A stretch of DNA of 36,888 nucleotides from Micromonospora sp. ALFpr18c (GTDB lineage: Bacteria > Actinomycetota > Actinomycetes > Mycobacteriales > Micromonosporaceae), in contig NZ_WBKR01000032.1 in NCBI RefSeq assembly GCF_008868155.1, positions 1 through 36,888 on the forward strand. The letters are read 5' to 3'. Below the pieces are notes generated by a model. The model was not told the DNA's origin. It saw only the letters and a list, made by a program, of their open reading frames with translations, and made no database searches. Below are positions 1 to 8,229 of this stretch, piece by piece. Position 1 is the first letter of the stretch. Each line of letters opens with the position of its first letter. The position numbers and the translations under genes were made by a program.

Positions 1-60
1 GGGCCGCCGTCCGCGGGGCCGCCGTCCGCGGGGCCGCCGTCCGCGGGGCCGCCGTCCGCG
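1..60. repeat. 15-bp tandem repeat, four perfect copies
   Basis: The unit GGGCCGCCGTCCGCG is repeated four times without mismatch and the array touches the window edge, so the true copy number may be higher. Because 15 is a multiple of three it keeps any reading frame open: frame 1 reads (GPPSA)n and frame 3 reads (AAVRG)n. A Gly-Pro-rich linker preceding the hydrophobic stretch encoded at about 61-110 in frame 1 is the more protein-like reading. Confidence 0.9.
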
Positions 61-449
61 CTGGCGCCGTTGGCGCCGATCGTGCTGCTGGCGTCGGCGT
101 GGGTGGCTCGGCGGCGAGGGGCGGTGCGGTCGTGCGCCTCGACGCCGCTCGCGCCCGGGCCGGCCGCCTCGACGCGGTCTTCGCGGCACTGGGCCCGGCG
201 CGGCCGGACGGTTCCACCGGCCCGGCGCCGCTGCGTCGGCGCGTGTCCACGCCGACGATGGCCACCCGGCCCGCCGTGCAGACCGTCGACAACAACGCTC
301 CGCCCGGCTTCCGTCGGCTCCGAGCCGTCGCGTCGGCGGGCGACGTGCCGCCGACCCCGGGGGCAGCGTCGTCCGTGAGGTCGAGCAGTGCGGGCGGTCA
401 CTGGCCTCCGCCATTGATCCGCCCGGATGGCCTGGCCGCCTCCGCCTGA
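1..449 (+). pseudogene. 3' end of an unidentified gene, possibly frameshifted
   Basis: No family is recognised. From base 1 to about 115 the frame with coding-like third positions is frame 1, giving a (GPPSA)n linker, a short Ala/Leu-rich hydrophobic stretch (LAPLAPIVLLASAWVA) and a basic RRR stop-transfer-like end. From about 120 to 449 the better codon pattern lies in frame 3 (VVRLDAARARAGRLDAVFAA), ending at a TGA at 447-449. Moving from frame 1 to frame 3 would need an indel near the G-rich run at about 110-125. This may be the C-terminal part of a membrane-anchored protein broken by a frameshift, or a sequence error. It could also be two unrelated shadow frames. The 5' end lies outside the window. 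Confidence 0.3.
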
Positions 450-619
450 GGGTCCACCGGAGACCGTCGGCCTCCGTCGGTGCGTCGGACGTCCGGTGAT
501 CACTTGACGCCCAGAAGTCGTCACTACCGCACCCTCCACCCCAGGATCTTGACGATGGCGACCCGGTATCGGACGACACGTGTCCGGCAGGGCCGGCAAA
601 CGGCCCGTACCGGGACGAC

Positions 620-625
620 TAGGAT
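620..625 (+). promoter_or_regulatory. candidate -10 element (TAGGAT) of the AfsR-like gene
   Basis: TAGGAT fits the actinobacterial TANNNT -10 pattern and lies ten bases before the ATG at 636. There is no clear Shine-Dalgarno sequence before 636, so a very short or absent leader is plausible. No convincing -35 was found. Bases 450-619 hold nothing else I can support. Confidence 0.35.
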
Positions 626-635
626 GGGTGCAGTC

Positions 636-3600
636 ATGCTGCTACGGGTGCTCGGGCCGCTTGAGGTCGAGGTCGACACAGGCGGACCGGTCGACCTCGG
701 CGGCCCCCGCCAACGCGCCGTGCTCGCGCTGCTGCTGGCGGCCCGGGGCCACGTCGTCTCCGTCGACCGGATGATCGACGACCTGTGGCGGGGCGACGCG
801 CCACCTCGGGCGATCGCGTCCCTCCAGGCGTACGTCTCACACCTGCGCCGCCTGCTCGAGCCGGACCGGGAACCCCGGACGCCCGCCCGGGTGCTGGTCA
901 CCGCGCCGCCCGGCTACGCGCTGCGGGTGCCCACCGACACCGTGGACGCCGGCCGGTTCGAGTCGCTGCTCGGCGAGGCGCGCGCGGTCGGCGCCATCGA
1001 CCCGGCTCGCGCCCGGCGGCTGCTCGGCACCGGCCTGGATCTGTGGCGTGGTGCGGCGTACGCCGAGTTCGCCGGGGAGCCGTGGGCACAGCCGGAGGTG
1101 ACGCGGCTGGAGGAGCTGCGCCTCGTCGCACGGGAACTGCTGCTGCAGGCGACGCTGGACTCCGGCGACGCGGCGGAGGCGGTGCCGGAGGCGGAGGTGC
1201 TGACCAGGCAGGCGCCACTGCGGGAGGAGAGTTGGCGGCTGCTGGCGCTGGCCCTGTGGCGTACCGGTCGCCAGGGGGACGCGCTCGCCGCCCTGCGACG
1301 GGCACGGGCGATCCTGGTCGAGCGGCTCGGCCTGGATCCCGGCCCGGCGCTGGTCGAGCTGGAGTCCGCGATCCTGGGCCAGCGTCTCGACCTGCTCCCG
1401 CCGGTGACCGCCACCGGGGTCCGCGCCGACGTCGAGCAGCCGGCGTCGGAGGACGTCTTCATCGGCCGGGAGGCCGAACTCACGGCTCTCGGGCAGGCAG
1501 CCGCCGAGGCGCGGGCGGACGGGCCGCGCACCGTGCTGCTCTACGGAGAGGCGGGGGCCGGCAAGACCAGTCTGCTCGCCCGATTCCGGTCGGAGCTCAC
1601 CACCCGCGGCTGGCTGGTCGCCGTTGGCCGTTGCCCCGAGGTGGACGGCGCGCCGCCGGCCTGGGCGTGGGTCGAGGCGCTGCGGCAGCTCGCCGAGGAG
1701 GCACCGCCCGGGACGCTCGCCCCGGCGCTCGCCCCCCTGCTCGGGGACGCCGACGGGCAGTCGGCCGGCGATGTCACCGCCGGACGGTTCCGGCTGCACC
1801 GCGCCGTCGCCGCCTGGCTGCGCGCCGCCGCGGCCGACCGGCCGGTCGCCGTCGTCCTCGACGACCTGCACGCCGCCGACGCCGAGACGCTGCTCCTGCT
1901 GAGCAGCGTCACCGACCTGACCGACGGCGCCGTGCTGTTCGTGGCGGCGCTGCGACCCGCCGACAACCGCGACCGGCTCGTCGACACCATGGCCGTGCTG
2001 GCCCGCCGATCACCCCGCCGGATCGAACTGGACGGCCTGACGCCGGCCGAGGTGGGGCGCCTCGTCGGGGCGTTGGCGCGGAGCACCGTCGACCCGGACA
2101 CCATCACCGCCCTGTCCGAGCGGACCGGCGGGAATCCCTTCTACGTGCGGGAGTCGGCCCGGCTGCTCGCCGCCGAGGGCACCCTCGTCGCCACCTCCGA
2201 CGTGCCGGAGGGGGTCCGCGACGTGCTGCGCCGACGACTGTCCCGACTGCCACCGTCGGCGGTGTCGGTGCTGCGCCTCGCCGCCGCCGCCGGGCGGGAG
2301 GCGGACGTCGCCACCCTGGTCGACGCCGCCGAGACGGACGAGGGCGCGGTCCTCGACGCCGTGGAGACCGGGCTGGCCGCCGGGCTGCTCACCGAACCGG
2401 CGCCGGGGCGGGTGCGGTTCGTGCACGGGCTCGTCCGGGACACCATCTACACCGACCTGTCCCAGCTGCGCCGGACCCAGCTGCACGCCCGGATCGCCGC
2501 CGCCACCCGCCGGGTGAACCCCGACGACTACCCGGCGTTGGCGTACCACTACGCCCGCGCCGCGTCCGCCGAGACCGCGCCGCTCGCCGTCGACTACGCG
2601 GTGCGCGCGGCGGAGCTGGCCGAGCGGCGCTACGCGTACGACGCCGCGATCGAGCTGCTCGGCAACGCCGTCGACGCCGCCGCGACGGTTCCCGGGGATC
2701 GCGAGGCGCTGCGCGTCGACCTGCTGGGTCGGCTGCTGCGCGCTCAGGCTCGCGCCGGCGCGATGGTCGCCGCCCGGCGGACCCGCGGCCGGGCGATCGA
2801 GGTCGCCCTCGCGTCCGGCCGGGACGAGCTGCTGGTCGCGGCGTTCACCGCCTGGACGGTGCCCACCCTCTGGCCGCCGCACGTGTACGGCATCCTGGAC
2901 CATCAGGTCGTCGAGCTGCTCACCCGATTGCTGCGCGCCGACGCCCTGGGCCCGGTCGACCGCTGCCGGCTGCTGGAGGCGCTGTCCGCCGAGCTGGTGG
3001 GCGAGTCCGACCCGCGGGGCACGGCGGCCGGTCGGGAGGCGCTGGCCATCTCGCGGGGGCTGGACGACCCCGAGCTGCGGGCCGTCGGGCTGTTGGCCCG
3101 CGTCCGCACCATGCGCTACGACCTGGAGGCCACGCAGCGCCGCGAGCTGGCACTCGAACTGCGGAATCTGGCCGACGACCACGATCTGGTCACCTACCGC
3201 TGGTTCGCCGAAGAGGTGATCGGGCAGTCTGCGGCAGCGCTCAACGAGCCGGACGGGTTACGGGCCAGCCTCACGCGGCAGGGGGCGTTGGCGCAGGCGT
3301 ACCAGCTCAGCGAGGCGCAGGTGATCCACCTCAGCTCACTCGCCGCCCAGGCCCATGTCGCCGGCGACCTCGTGGCGGCCGAGCAGCGCTACGCCGAGGT
3401 CGCCCGGCAGATGCGGCGGCAGGGCTCGCTGCACGCCGAGGCGTTCCAGTTCCTCGCCACGGCCACGCTGCTGATCAGCCAGGGCCGTCTGGCCGAGCAC
3501 GTGGAGCCGACCCGGGCGGCGCGCCGGATCCTCGGTCCGATCGTCGACGACCTGCTGGCGTTGGCGCTGGTCGAGAGCGGGCAGGTGGACGAGGCGCGCG

Positions 3601-3923
3601 CGATCGTGGGGCGGCACACGTACCGTCCCGACTACTTCCAGTCGTTGCTGCTCACCGCGCGGGCGATGGCCGTCGTCGCACTGGGCCTGCGGGACCTGGC
3701 CGAGCCCTTGATCGACCTGCTGCTGCCGGTTCGTGACCAACTGGCCGGCTACTGCACGACGTCGTTCGCGCTGCGTCCGGTCGCGTTGACGCTCGGGGAG
3801 CTGTTCCGCCTACTGGGGCGCACCGAGGAGGCGAGGCGGCACTTCACGCTGGCGGCCACGGTGGCCCGGCGGTGGGGGGCACCGCACTGGCTGGCCGAGG
3901 CCACCGCCGCGCTGACCGCCTGA
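636..3923 (+). CDS. AfsR-like BTAD transcriptional regulator with AAA/NB-ARC-type ATPase domain
   Basis: A 1095-residue cytoplasmic regulator. Residues 1-95 form an OmpR-type winged helix (starts LLRVLGPLEVEVD, then GGPRQRAVLALLLAARG and DLWRGDAP). Residues about 100-250 are the BTAD helical domain (DAGRFESLL, LWRGAAYAEF, LGLDPGPALVELE). An ATPase follows, with Walker A GEAGAGKT at 304-311 and Walker B VVLDDLH with Asp409-Asp410. The C-terminal half is helical, Ala/Leu-rich and TPR-like. The architecture matches AfsR-type large SARPs, which use ATP and bind 11-bp-spaced direct repeats upstream of the -10. The frame is open from 480, but ATG 636 directly precedes the conserved winged-helix start; ATG 624 is an alternative. 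The target is unknown. A SARP-style repeat lies just downstream at 3937-3958. Confidence 0.9.
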   Translation: MLLRVLGPLEVEVDTGGPVDLGGPRQRAVLALLLAARGHVVSVDRMIDDLWRGDAPPRAIASLQAYVSHLRRLLEPDREPRTPARVLVTAPPGYALRVPTDTVDAGRFESLLGEARAVGAIDPARARRLLGTGLDLWRGAAYAEFAGEPWAQPEVTRLEELRLVARELLLQATLDSGDAAEAVPEAEVLTRQAPLREESWRLLALALWRTGRQGDALAALRRARAILVERLGLDPGPALVELESAILGQRLDLLPPVTATGVRADVEQPASEDVFIGREAELTALGQAAAEARADGPRTVLLYGEAGAGKTSLLARFRSELTTRGWLVAVGRCPEVDGAPPAWAWVEALRQLAEEAPPGTLAPALAPLLGDADGQSAGDVTAGRFRLHRAVAAWLRAAAADRPVAVVLDDLHAADAETLLLLSSVTDLTDGAVLFVAALRPADNRDRLVDTMAVLARRSPRRIELDGLTPAEVGRLVGALARSTVDPDTITALSERTGGNPFYVRESARLLAAEGTLVATSDVPEGVRDVLRRRLSRLPPSAVSVLRLAAAAGREADVATLVDAAETDEGAVLDAVETGLAAGLLTEPAPGRVRFVHGLVRDTIYTDLSQLRRTQLHARIAAATRRVNPDDYPALAYHYARAASAETAPLAVDYAVRAAELAERRYAYDAAIELLGNAVDAAATVPGDREALRVDLLGRLLRAQARAGAMVAARRTRGRAIEVALASGRDELLVAAFTAWTVPTLWPPHVYGILDHQVVELLTRLLRADALGPVDRCRLLEALSAELVGESDPRGTAAGREALAISRGLDDPELRAVGLLARVRTMRYDLEATQRRELALELRNLADDHDLVTYRWFAEEVIGQSAAALNEPDGLRASLTRQGALAQAYQLSEAQVIHLSSLAAQAHVAGDLVAAEQRYAEVARQMRRQGSLHAEAFQFLATATLLISQGRLAEHVEPTRAARRILGPIVDDLLALALVESGQVDEARAIVGRHTYRPDYFQSLLLTARAMAVVALGLRDLAEPLIDLLLPVRDQLAGYCTTSFALRPVALTLGELFRLLGRTEEARRHFTLAATVARRWGAPHWLAEATAALTA

Positions 3924-3936
3924 TCCTCGCGTCAGC

Positions 3937-3958
3937 CGGTTCCAAGTCGGTTCCAAGT
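3937..3958 (+). promoter_or_regulatory. perfect 11-bp tandem direct repeat, SARP-type operator candidate
   Basis: CGGTTCCAAGT occurs twice back to back (3937-3947 and 3948-3958) between the AfsR-like gene and the hemerythrin-like gene. An 11-bp period places both copies on one DNA face, the arrangement described for SARP/BTAD activators, whose second repeat overlaps or abuts the -35 region. A weak AT-containing stretch at about 3968-3974 (GATGATC) could be the -10. Binding by the adjacent regulator is an inference. Confidence 0.55.
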
Positions 3959-4014
3959 GGCACTGCGGATGATCAAGAGGACTGTGCCCGTTGATGCCCT
4001 CGGAAAGGGTCACC

Positions 4015-4707
4015 GTGACTCAGAACCACCAGCAAGCCATGGCCGACGTGCGCGACATGTACATGGTGCACATCGTGTTCCGTCGCGAGTTCGGCCTGCT
4101 TCCGCAGCTCGTCCGCGACGTGCGGCCGGATGATGTGAAGCGCGCGGAGGTCGTCGGTGCCCACGCCGCGCTCATGTGCCAGCAGCTGCACCTGCACCAC
4201 GAGGGCGAGGACGTGTACCTGTGGCCGCTGCTCGCCGAGCGCGGAGGCGCGGAGGCGGCTGCCGTCGTCCCCACCATGCAGGCGCAGCACCACGCCATCG
4301 AGCAGGCCTACACGGCGGTCGTCGCCCTGCTCCCCGCCTGGCGCCGGACAGCCCGCGACGGGAACATCCTGGCTGACGCCCTGGAGCGTCTGGGCGCCGC
4401 GGCGACCGAGCACATGGCCATGGAGGAGGCCGAGATCCTGCCGCTGGCGGAGAAGTACGTCACCGCGGCGGAGTGGGCGCAGCTCGGTGAGCACACGATG
4501 CGCGACCTCCCGAAGAAGGTTCTGCCGCTGAGCTTCGGCATGGCCATGTACGAGGGCGACCCGGCTGTGATCAAGGCGGTGCTCGCGCACGCCCCACTGC
4601 CGGCACGGCTGCTCATGCCGGTCATCGCGCCCCGGTCGTACGCCGCGCACGCCAAGCGGGTCTACGGCACCGCCACGCCGCCGCGCGTCGGCGCTGGCGC
4701 CCGGTGA
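4015..4707 (+). CDS. hemerythrin-like HHE-domain protein
   Basis: A 230-residue soluble protein with the His/Glu pattern of the hemerythrin HHE cation-binding family, a four-helix bundle that can hold a non-haem di-iron site. Candidate ligands are His19, His50, the LHLHHEGED cluster (59-66), QHHAIE (about 91-96) and HMAMEEAEILPL (about 130). Such proteins are linked to oxygen, nitric oxide or redox sensing; the actual ligand cannot be read from sequence. I chose GTG 4015 because GGAAAGG at 4002-4008 sits six bases upstream; TTG 3991 and ATG 3994 are in-frame alternatives. It follows the AfsR-like gene and a SARP-style direct repeat, so it may be that regulator's target. Confidence 0.8.
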   Translation: MTQNHQQAMADVRDMYMVHIVFRREFGLLPQLVRDVRPDDVKRAEVVGAHAALMCQQLHLHHEGEDVYLWPLLAERGGAEAAAVVPTMQAQHHAIEQAYTAVVALLPAWRRTARDGNILADALERLGAAATEHMAMEEAEILPLAEKYVTAAEWAQLGEHTMRDLPKKVLPLSFGMAMYEGDPAVIKAVLAHAPLPARLLMPVIAPRSYAAHAKRVYGTATPPRVGAGAR

Positions 4708-4741
4708 GCCCGGGGCCACGGCGGCCGGCGGACCTCGACGC

Positions 4742-5308
4742 TCAGTCGGCGGCGAGGAAGGCCAGCACCCGGGCCCAGGCCGCGGCGGCGGCGTCCGGGG
4801 CGTACTCGGCCAGGTCCGGGTCGGTGAACAGGTGCCCGACGCCGGGGTAACGGTAGACGGTCAGGTCGGTGCCGGCGTCGGTCATCGCCTGCCGCCACTC
4901 GTCGACCTCGTCCGGCGCGTCGTACGGATCAGGGTCGGCGAGATGCAGGTGCACCGGCAGCCCCGGGCGGACCGCGTCCGGTGCGCCGCCGGTGCCGTGC
5001 AGCAGGAGCAGGCCGGCGGCGTCGGGGCGCTCGGCCAGCAGCGCCCCGGCCACACCGGCGCCCATCGAGAAGCCGGCGAGCACGGTCTGCGGGGGCAGGT
5101 CGTGCAGCGCCGCGCGGGCCCGGTCGAGCACCACCTCGTGGCCGATCTTGTCGAGCAGCGCGAAGCCCTCCTCGACGACGTCGGTGGCCGGGACGCCGTA
5201 CAGATCGGGGGCGGTGACCTGGTGCCCGGCGGCGCGCAACCGGTCCGCGGCGGCGCGGACGGCGGGCCGCAACCCGTACACGGAGTGGAACAGCACGACG
5301 TGTCGCAT
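4742..5308 (-). CDS. dienelactone hydrolase family alpha/beta hydrolase
   Basis: A 188-residue single-domain alpha/beta hydrolase. It has the early strand MRHVVLFHSVYGL, the cap-region motif TAPDLYG, a nucleophile elbow GFSMGAG with Ser81, a probable acid at Asp125 or Asp127 (HLADPDPYD), and the catalytic His159 in PGVGHLF. The layout and size match the DLH family, but classical dienelactone hydrolases use Cys as nucleophile, while this one has Ser, as in many esterase-like DLH relatives. The substrate is unknown. It is transcribed towards the hemerythrin gene with a gap of only about 35 bases, and towards its 5' side lies the decayed paaK. No signal peptide is visible, so it is probably cytoplasmic. 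Confidence 0.8.
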   Translation of the reverse strand: MRHVVLFHSVYGLRPAVRAAADRLRAAGHQVTAPDLYGVPATDVVEEGFALLDKIGHEVVLDRARAALHDLPPQTVLAGFSMGAGVAGALLAERPDAAGLLLLHGTGGAPDAVRPGLPVHLHLADPDPYDAPDEVDEWRQAMTDAGTDLTVYRYPGVGHLFTDPDLAEYAPDAAAAAWARVLAFLAAD

Positions 5309-5389
5309 CGGGCCATCCTGCCGCAGGGGGGCGGCAGGATGGCCCGGCCACGCGGGGCGGGGGTCAGACCAGTGCGGCCAGCCGGGGTA

Positions 5390-6222
5390 TCAGGGCGCTC
5401 GGCGGGGGCATCGCGGCGATCTCCTCTCCCAGAGGTGCAGCCCGTCCTTGGTCTCGACGCACTCGGTGGCCACGCCCGGACCCATCACCTCGGAGAGCCC
5501 GTAGATGTCGACCGCGTGGATGTCCAGCCGCTGCTGCATCTCCCGGCGCATGTCCTCGGTCCACGGCTCCGCCCCGAAGATGCCCACCCGCAGTGACGTG
5601 GCGCGGGGGTCGAGACCCTGGCGCTGCATCTCGTCCACGATGGCGAGCATGTAGCTGGGCGTGACCATGATGACCTCGGGTTCGAAGTCGCGGATCAGCA
5701 TCACCTGACGTTCGGTCATGCCCCCGGAGACCGGATGACCGTGCAGCCCAGTTCCTCGGCGCCGTAGTGCGCGCCCAGTCCGCCGGTGAAGAGCCCGTAG
5801 CCGTACGCGACGTGCACCCGGTCGCCGGGACGGCCGCCGGAGGCACGGATCGACCGGGCCATCAGGCGCGCCCAGGTACGCAGGTCGTCGCGGGTGTAGC
5901 CGACCACGGTGGGTCGGCCGGTGGTGCCGGAGGAGGCGTGTAGCCGGGCGACCCGCTCGCGGGGTACGGCGAACATGCCGAACGGGTAGTTGTCCCGCAG
6001 CTCCGCCTTGCCGGTGAACGGGAAGCGGGCCAGGTCGTCGAGGTCGCGGCAGTCGTCGGGGTGCACCCCGGCGGCGTCGAACGCGCGGCGGTAGTGCGGC
6101 ACGTTGTCGTACGCGTGCCGCAACGACCAGCGCAGCCGCTCACGTTGCAGGTCGCGGAGCTCGTCGACGCCAGCGCGCTCGATCGGCTCCAGCTCCTCGG
6201 GACGAGGGGTGCGGTCCTGCAT
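5390..6222 (-). pseudogene. paaK: phenylacetate-CoA ligase remnant, frameshifted and truncated
   Basis: From ATG 6222, behind a strong AAGGAGG site at 6229-6235, the frame encodes the N-terminal half of a PaaK-type adenylate-forming ligase, including the AMP-binding P-loop ASSGTTGRPTVVGYT and GYGLFTGGLGAHYG. It is broken near 5731-5734. Restoring one C there would give VIPVSGGMTERQ and rejoin the next frame, which continues with SYMLAIVDEM, GIFGAEPWTE and YGLSEVMGPGVATEC. Similarity stops abruptly at DGLHLW (about 5429), where the family's remaining 150 or so residues, including the C-terminal lid, are missing; a stop follows at 5390. One frameshift plus a C-terminal deletion makes a non-functional gene the likely reading. 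Intact, it would activate phenylacetate to phenylacetyl-CoA. Confidence 0.85.
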
Positions 6223-6283
6223 CGCCTGCCTCCTTCGCGACGGTCCCCGGCCGGGACTGCCGGTCACCGTACGCCCGGGTCGG

Positions 6284-6733
6284 TCAGCGGGCCGCTGGCA
6301 GGCGGTGCAGGGCGTCGACCAGCGGGGCCAACTCGGGGGTGGCCTCCGCCTCGGCCAGCGCGCCGGTGAGCACCCGGTCATGGGTGGGTCGGGCACGGGC
6401 GAGCAGGTCGGAGCCGGCCGGGGTCAGCTCGGTGTAGATGCCGCGCCGGTCGTCGGCGCAGAGGATCCGGGTGAGCAGGCCGCGCTGTTCGAGGCGGGTG
6501 ACGAGGCGGGTGGTGGCGCTGCTGGAGAGCGCGGCCGCGCGGGCGAGCTGACTCATCCGCATGTGCCAGCCGTCCTGTCGGGAGAGCGCGTCGAGCACCG
6601 TGTATTCGACGACGGACAGCTCGTGACCGGACTGCAACGCCCGTTCCAGGGACGTCTCGATCAGCCCGTGCAGCGCGGCGAGGGTGCGCCAGCCCTGCGC
6701 GCGGATCTCGACCGCATCGTCGGCGATGCCCAT
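6284..6733 (-). CDS. MarR family transcriptional regulator
   Basis: A 149-residue protein with the MarR fold: dimerisation helices at both ends and a central winged helix, with MRMSQLARAAALSSSATTRLVTRLEQRGLL as recognition region (about 58-88) and the wing at DDRRGIYTELTPAG (about 94-107). MarR proteins are homodimers that usually repress a neighbouring exporter or catabolic gene and are released by small phenolic or lipophilic ligands. It is divergent from the MFS gene at 6870, across a 136-base gap holding TTGCA-based half sites, which suggests control of itself and the exporter. The decayed paaK lies downstream on the same strand. Confidence 0.9.
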   Translation of the reverse strand: MGIADDAVEIRAQGWRTLAALHGLIETSLERALQSGHELSVVEYTVLDALSRQDGWHMRMSQLARAAALSSSATTRLVTRLEQRGLLTRILCADDRRGIYTELTPAGSDLLARARPTHDRVLTGALAEAEATPELAPLVDALHRLPAAR

Positions 6734-6794
6734 GCCGGCCTCCCGGGTGGTGATCTGGACGACCCCAGGCTACCACGCTTGCGCCGATATAAAG

Positions 6795-6836
6795 CGTGTG
6801 CAAGTATTTCATTGCTGGCGCGCTTAGTTGCATACG
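6795..6836. promoter_or_regulatory. inverted TTGCAYACG half sites between marR and MFS genes
   Basis: CGTGTGCAAG at 6795-6804 is the complement of CTTGCACACG, and GTTGCATACG lies on the plus strand at 6827-6836, so two TTGCAYACG boxes face opposite ways. A further GCAA-8-TTGC pair overlaps the first box. The region between the two divergent starts is AT-richer (ATATAAAG at 6788-6794) and probably holds both promoters. Assignment to the adjacent MarR protein is an inference. Confidence 0.4.
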
Positions 6837-6869
6837 CCGCCTATCTGACCCCTCCCCGATGGGAAGACC

Positions 6870-8087
6870 ATGCCCGTACGCCACCCGTCCCTGCCGCCCG
6901 GTTTGATCGCGCTGGCCCTCGGCGCCTTCGGCATCGGGCTCACCGAGTTCGTGATCATGGGCCTCCTACCCGAGGTGGCCGACGACTTCGCGGTCACCGA
7001 GCCGGTGGCCGGCTGGCTGATCTCCGGCTACGCGCTCAGCGTGGCCGTCGGCGGGGTGGCCCTCACCGCCGCGGTCACCCGACTGCCGCGCAAGCCGGTG
7101 CTGCTCGGCCTGCTGGTGCTGTTCATCATCGGCAACCTGCTCTGCGCGGTCGCCGGCGACTACGCCGTGATGATGGCCGGCCGGATCGTCGCCGCGCTCT
7201 GCCACGGCGCGTTCTTCGGCATCGGCGCCGTGGTGGCCGCCGGCCTCGTCGCGCCGGCCCGGCGGGCGGGCGCGATCGCCATGATGTTCGCCGGGCTGAC
7301 CATCGCCAACGTGCTGGGCGTGCCGTTCGGCACCTTCCTCGGCCAGCACCTCGGCTGGCGGTCCACGTTCTGGGCGATCACCGGCATCGGCGTGGTCGCC
7401 CTGATCGGGCTGGCGCTGCTCGTACCCGGTCGCGGTGCCGTCGACGGGGCGGGTCCGGCCGGCGGGCTGCGCGGCGAGCTGCGCGCCTTCACCCACTCGC
7501 AGGTCTGGCTCTCACTGGTGATCACGGTGCTGGGCTTCGGGGGCATGTTCGGCGCGTTCACCTACATCGCCTACACGCTCACCGAGGTCAGTGGCTTCGC
7601 CGCCGGCACCGTGCCGTGGCTGCTCGTCCTCTTCGGAGTGGGGCTCTTCGCCGGCAACCTGCTCGGCGGCCGGGCGGCGGACGTGTCGCTGTCGCGCACG
7701 CTGGTCACCGTGCTGGCCGCGCTCACCGTGGTGCTCGTCGGGTTCGCCCTGACCGCGACGAGCCCGGCGCTGACCGTCGTCTCGCTGGTGCTGATGGGCG
7801 GCTTCGGGTTCGCCACCGTGCCGCCGCTGCAGATGCGGATCATGCGGTACGCCCAGGAGGCGCCGACCCTCGCCTCGGGGGCGAACATCGCGGCGTTCAA
7901 CCTCGGCAACGCGCTGGGCGCCTGGGTCGGCGGGGTGACCATCGCCGCCGGGCTCGGCTACACCGCGCCCATCTGGGCGGGCGCCGCGCTCACCCTGGTC
8001 GGCCTGGGCGTCCTGCTGGGCGCGCTGCGGCTGGCCCGCCGTACGCCGGCGACGGCCGAGGCGGACCGGACGCCGGCGCCGGTCTGA
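6870..8087 (+). CDS. MFS transporter, DHA1 family (AraJ/YdhP-like exporter)
   Basis: A 405-residue integral membrane protein with about 12 hydrophobic segments and a short cytoplasmic loop after segment 6. The N-terminus has the DHA1 signature ALGAFGIGLTEFVIMGLLPE, followed by WLISGYALSVAVGGV, the motif-A-like loop TRLPRKPVL, and GMFGAFTYIAYTLTEVSGF after the central loop. This family exports drugs, sugars or arabinose-like compounds using the proton gradient; the substrate cannot be predicted. The ATG at 6870 has GGGAAG four bases upstream. It is divergent from the MarR gene, a common regulator-exporter pairing. An 11-bp-arm hairpin follows the stop. Confidence 0.9.
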   Translation: MPVRHPSLPPGLIALALGAFGIGLTEFVIMGLLPEVADDFAVTEPVAGWLISGYALSVAVGGVALTAAVTRLPRKPVLLGLLVLFIIGNLLCAVAGDYAVMMAGRIVAALCHGAFFGIGAVVAAGLVAPARRAGAIAMMFAGLTIANVLGVPFGTFLGQHLGWRSTFWAITGIGVVALIGLALLVPGRGAVDGAGPAGGLRGELRAFTHSQVWLSLVITVLGFGGMFGAFTYIAYTLTEVSGFAAGTVPWLLVLFGVGLFAGNLLGGRAADVSLSRTLVTVLAALTVVLVGFALTATSPALTVVSLVLMGGFGFATVPPLQMRIMRYAQEAPTLASGANIAAFNLGNALGAWVGGVTIAAGLGYTAPIWAGAALTLVGLGVLLGALRLARRTPATAEADRTPAPV

Positions 8088-8104
8088 GCCATCGACGTGC
8101 GGGG

Positions 8105-8135
8105 CGCCGGGTCGGGCGGAACATCCGACCCGGCG
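8105..8135 (+). terminator. hairpin after the MFS gene
   Basis: Perfect 11-bp arms, CGCCGGGTCGG at 8105-8115 and its complement at 8125-8135, enclose a 9-base loop 18 bases after the stop codon. It lacks a U-tract but is followed by TCGCTCT. A G/C hairpin without a clear U-run is common at actinobacterial gene ends. Confidence 0.6.
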
Positions 8136-8169
8136 TCGCTCTGATCATCCCCCCGCGAGCATCCCTTAA

Positions 8170-8222
8170 TTGCAAAACATGTGCAACAAGGTCTGGACCT
8201 GGCCCACTCAGGTAACTAGCCT
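8170..8222 (+). promoter_or_regulatory. palindrome and promoter upstream of the methyltransferase
   Basis: TTGCAAAACATGTGCAA (8170-8186) is an inverted repeat with perfect TTGCA/TGCAA ends. It sits just before a promoter-like pair, TGGACC at 8194-8199 and TAGCCT at 8217-8222, with a 17-base spacer. The ATG at 8230 follows after seven bases with no Shine-Dalgarno sequence, so the transcript is probably leaderless. The TTGCA ends resemble those in the marR-MFS gap. Confidence 0.5.
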
Positions 8223-8229
8223 GATCGTC

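Noticed and set aside
1..60. CRISPR or phage-type repeat
   Set aside because: The four 15-bp copies are contiguous with no spacers and keep the reading frame, so this is a simple coding-type tandem repeat.
785..3736. 983-residue open frame on the plus strand overlapping the AfsR-like gene
   Set aside because: Arg/Gly/Pro-rich translation with no motifs; it is a shadow of the real frame, which has winged-helix, BTAD and Walker motifs.
6104..8215. 703-residue plus-strand open frame across paaK, marR and the MFS gene
   Set aside because: It runs antisense to paaK and marR and out of frame through the MFS gene; composition is shadow-like.
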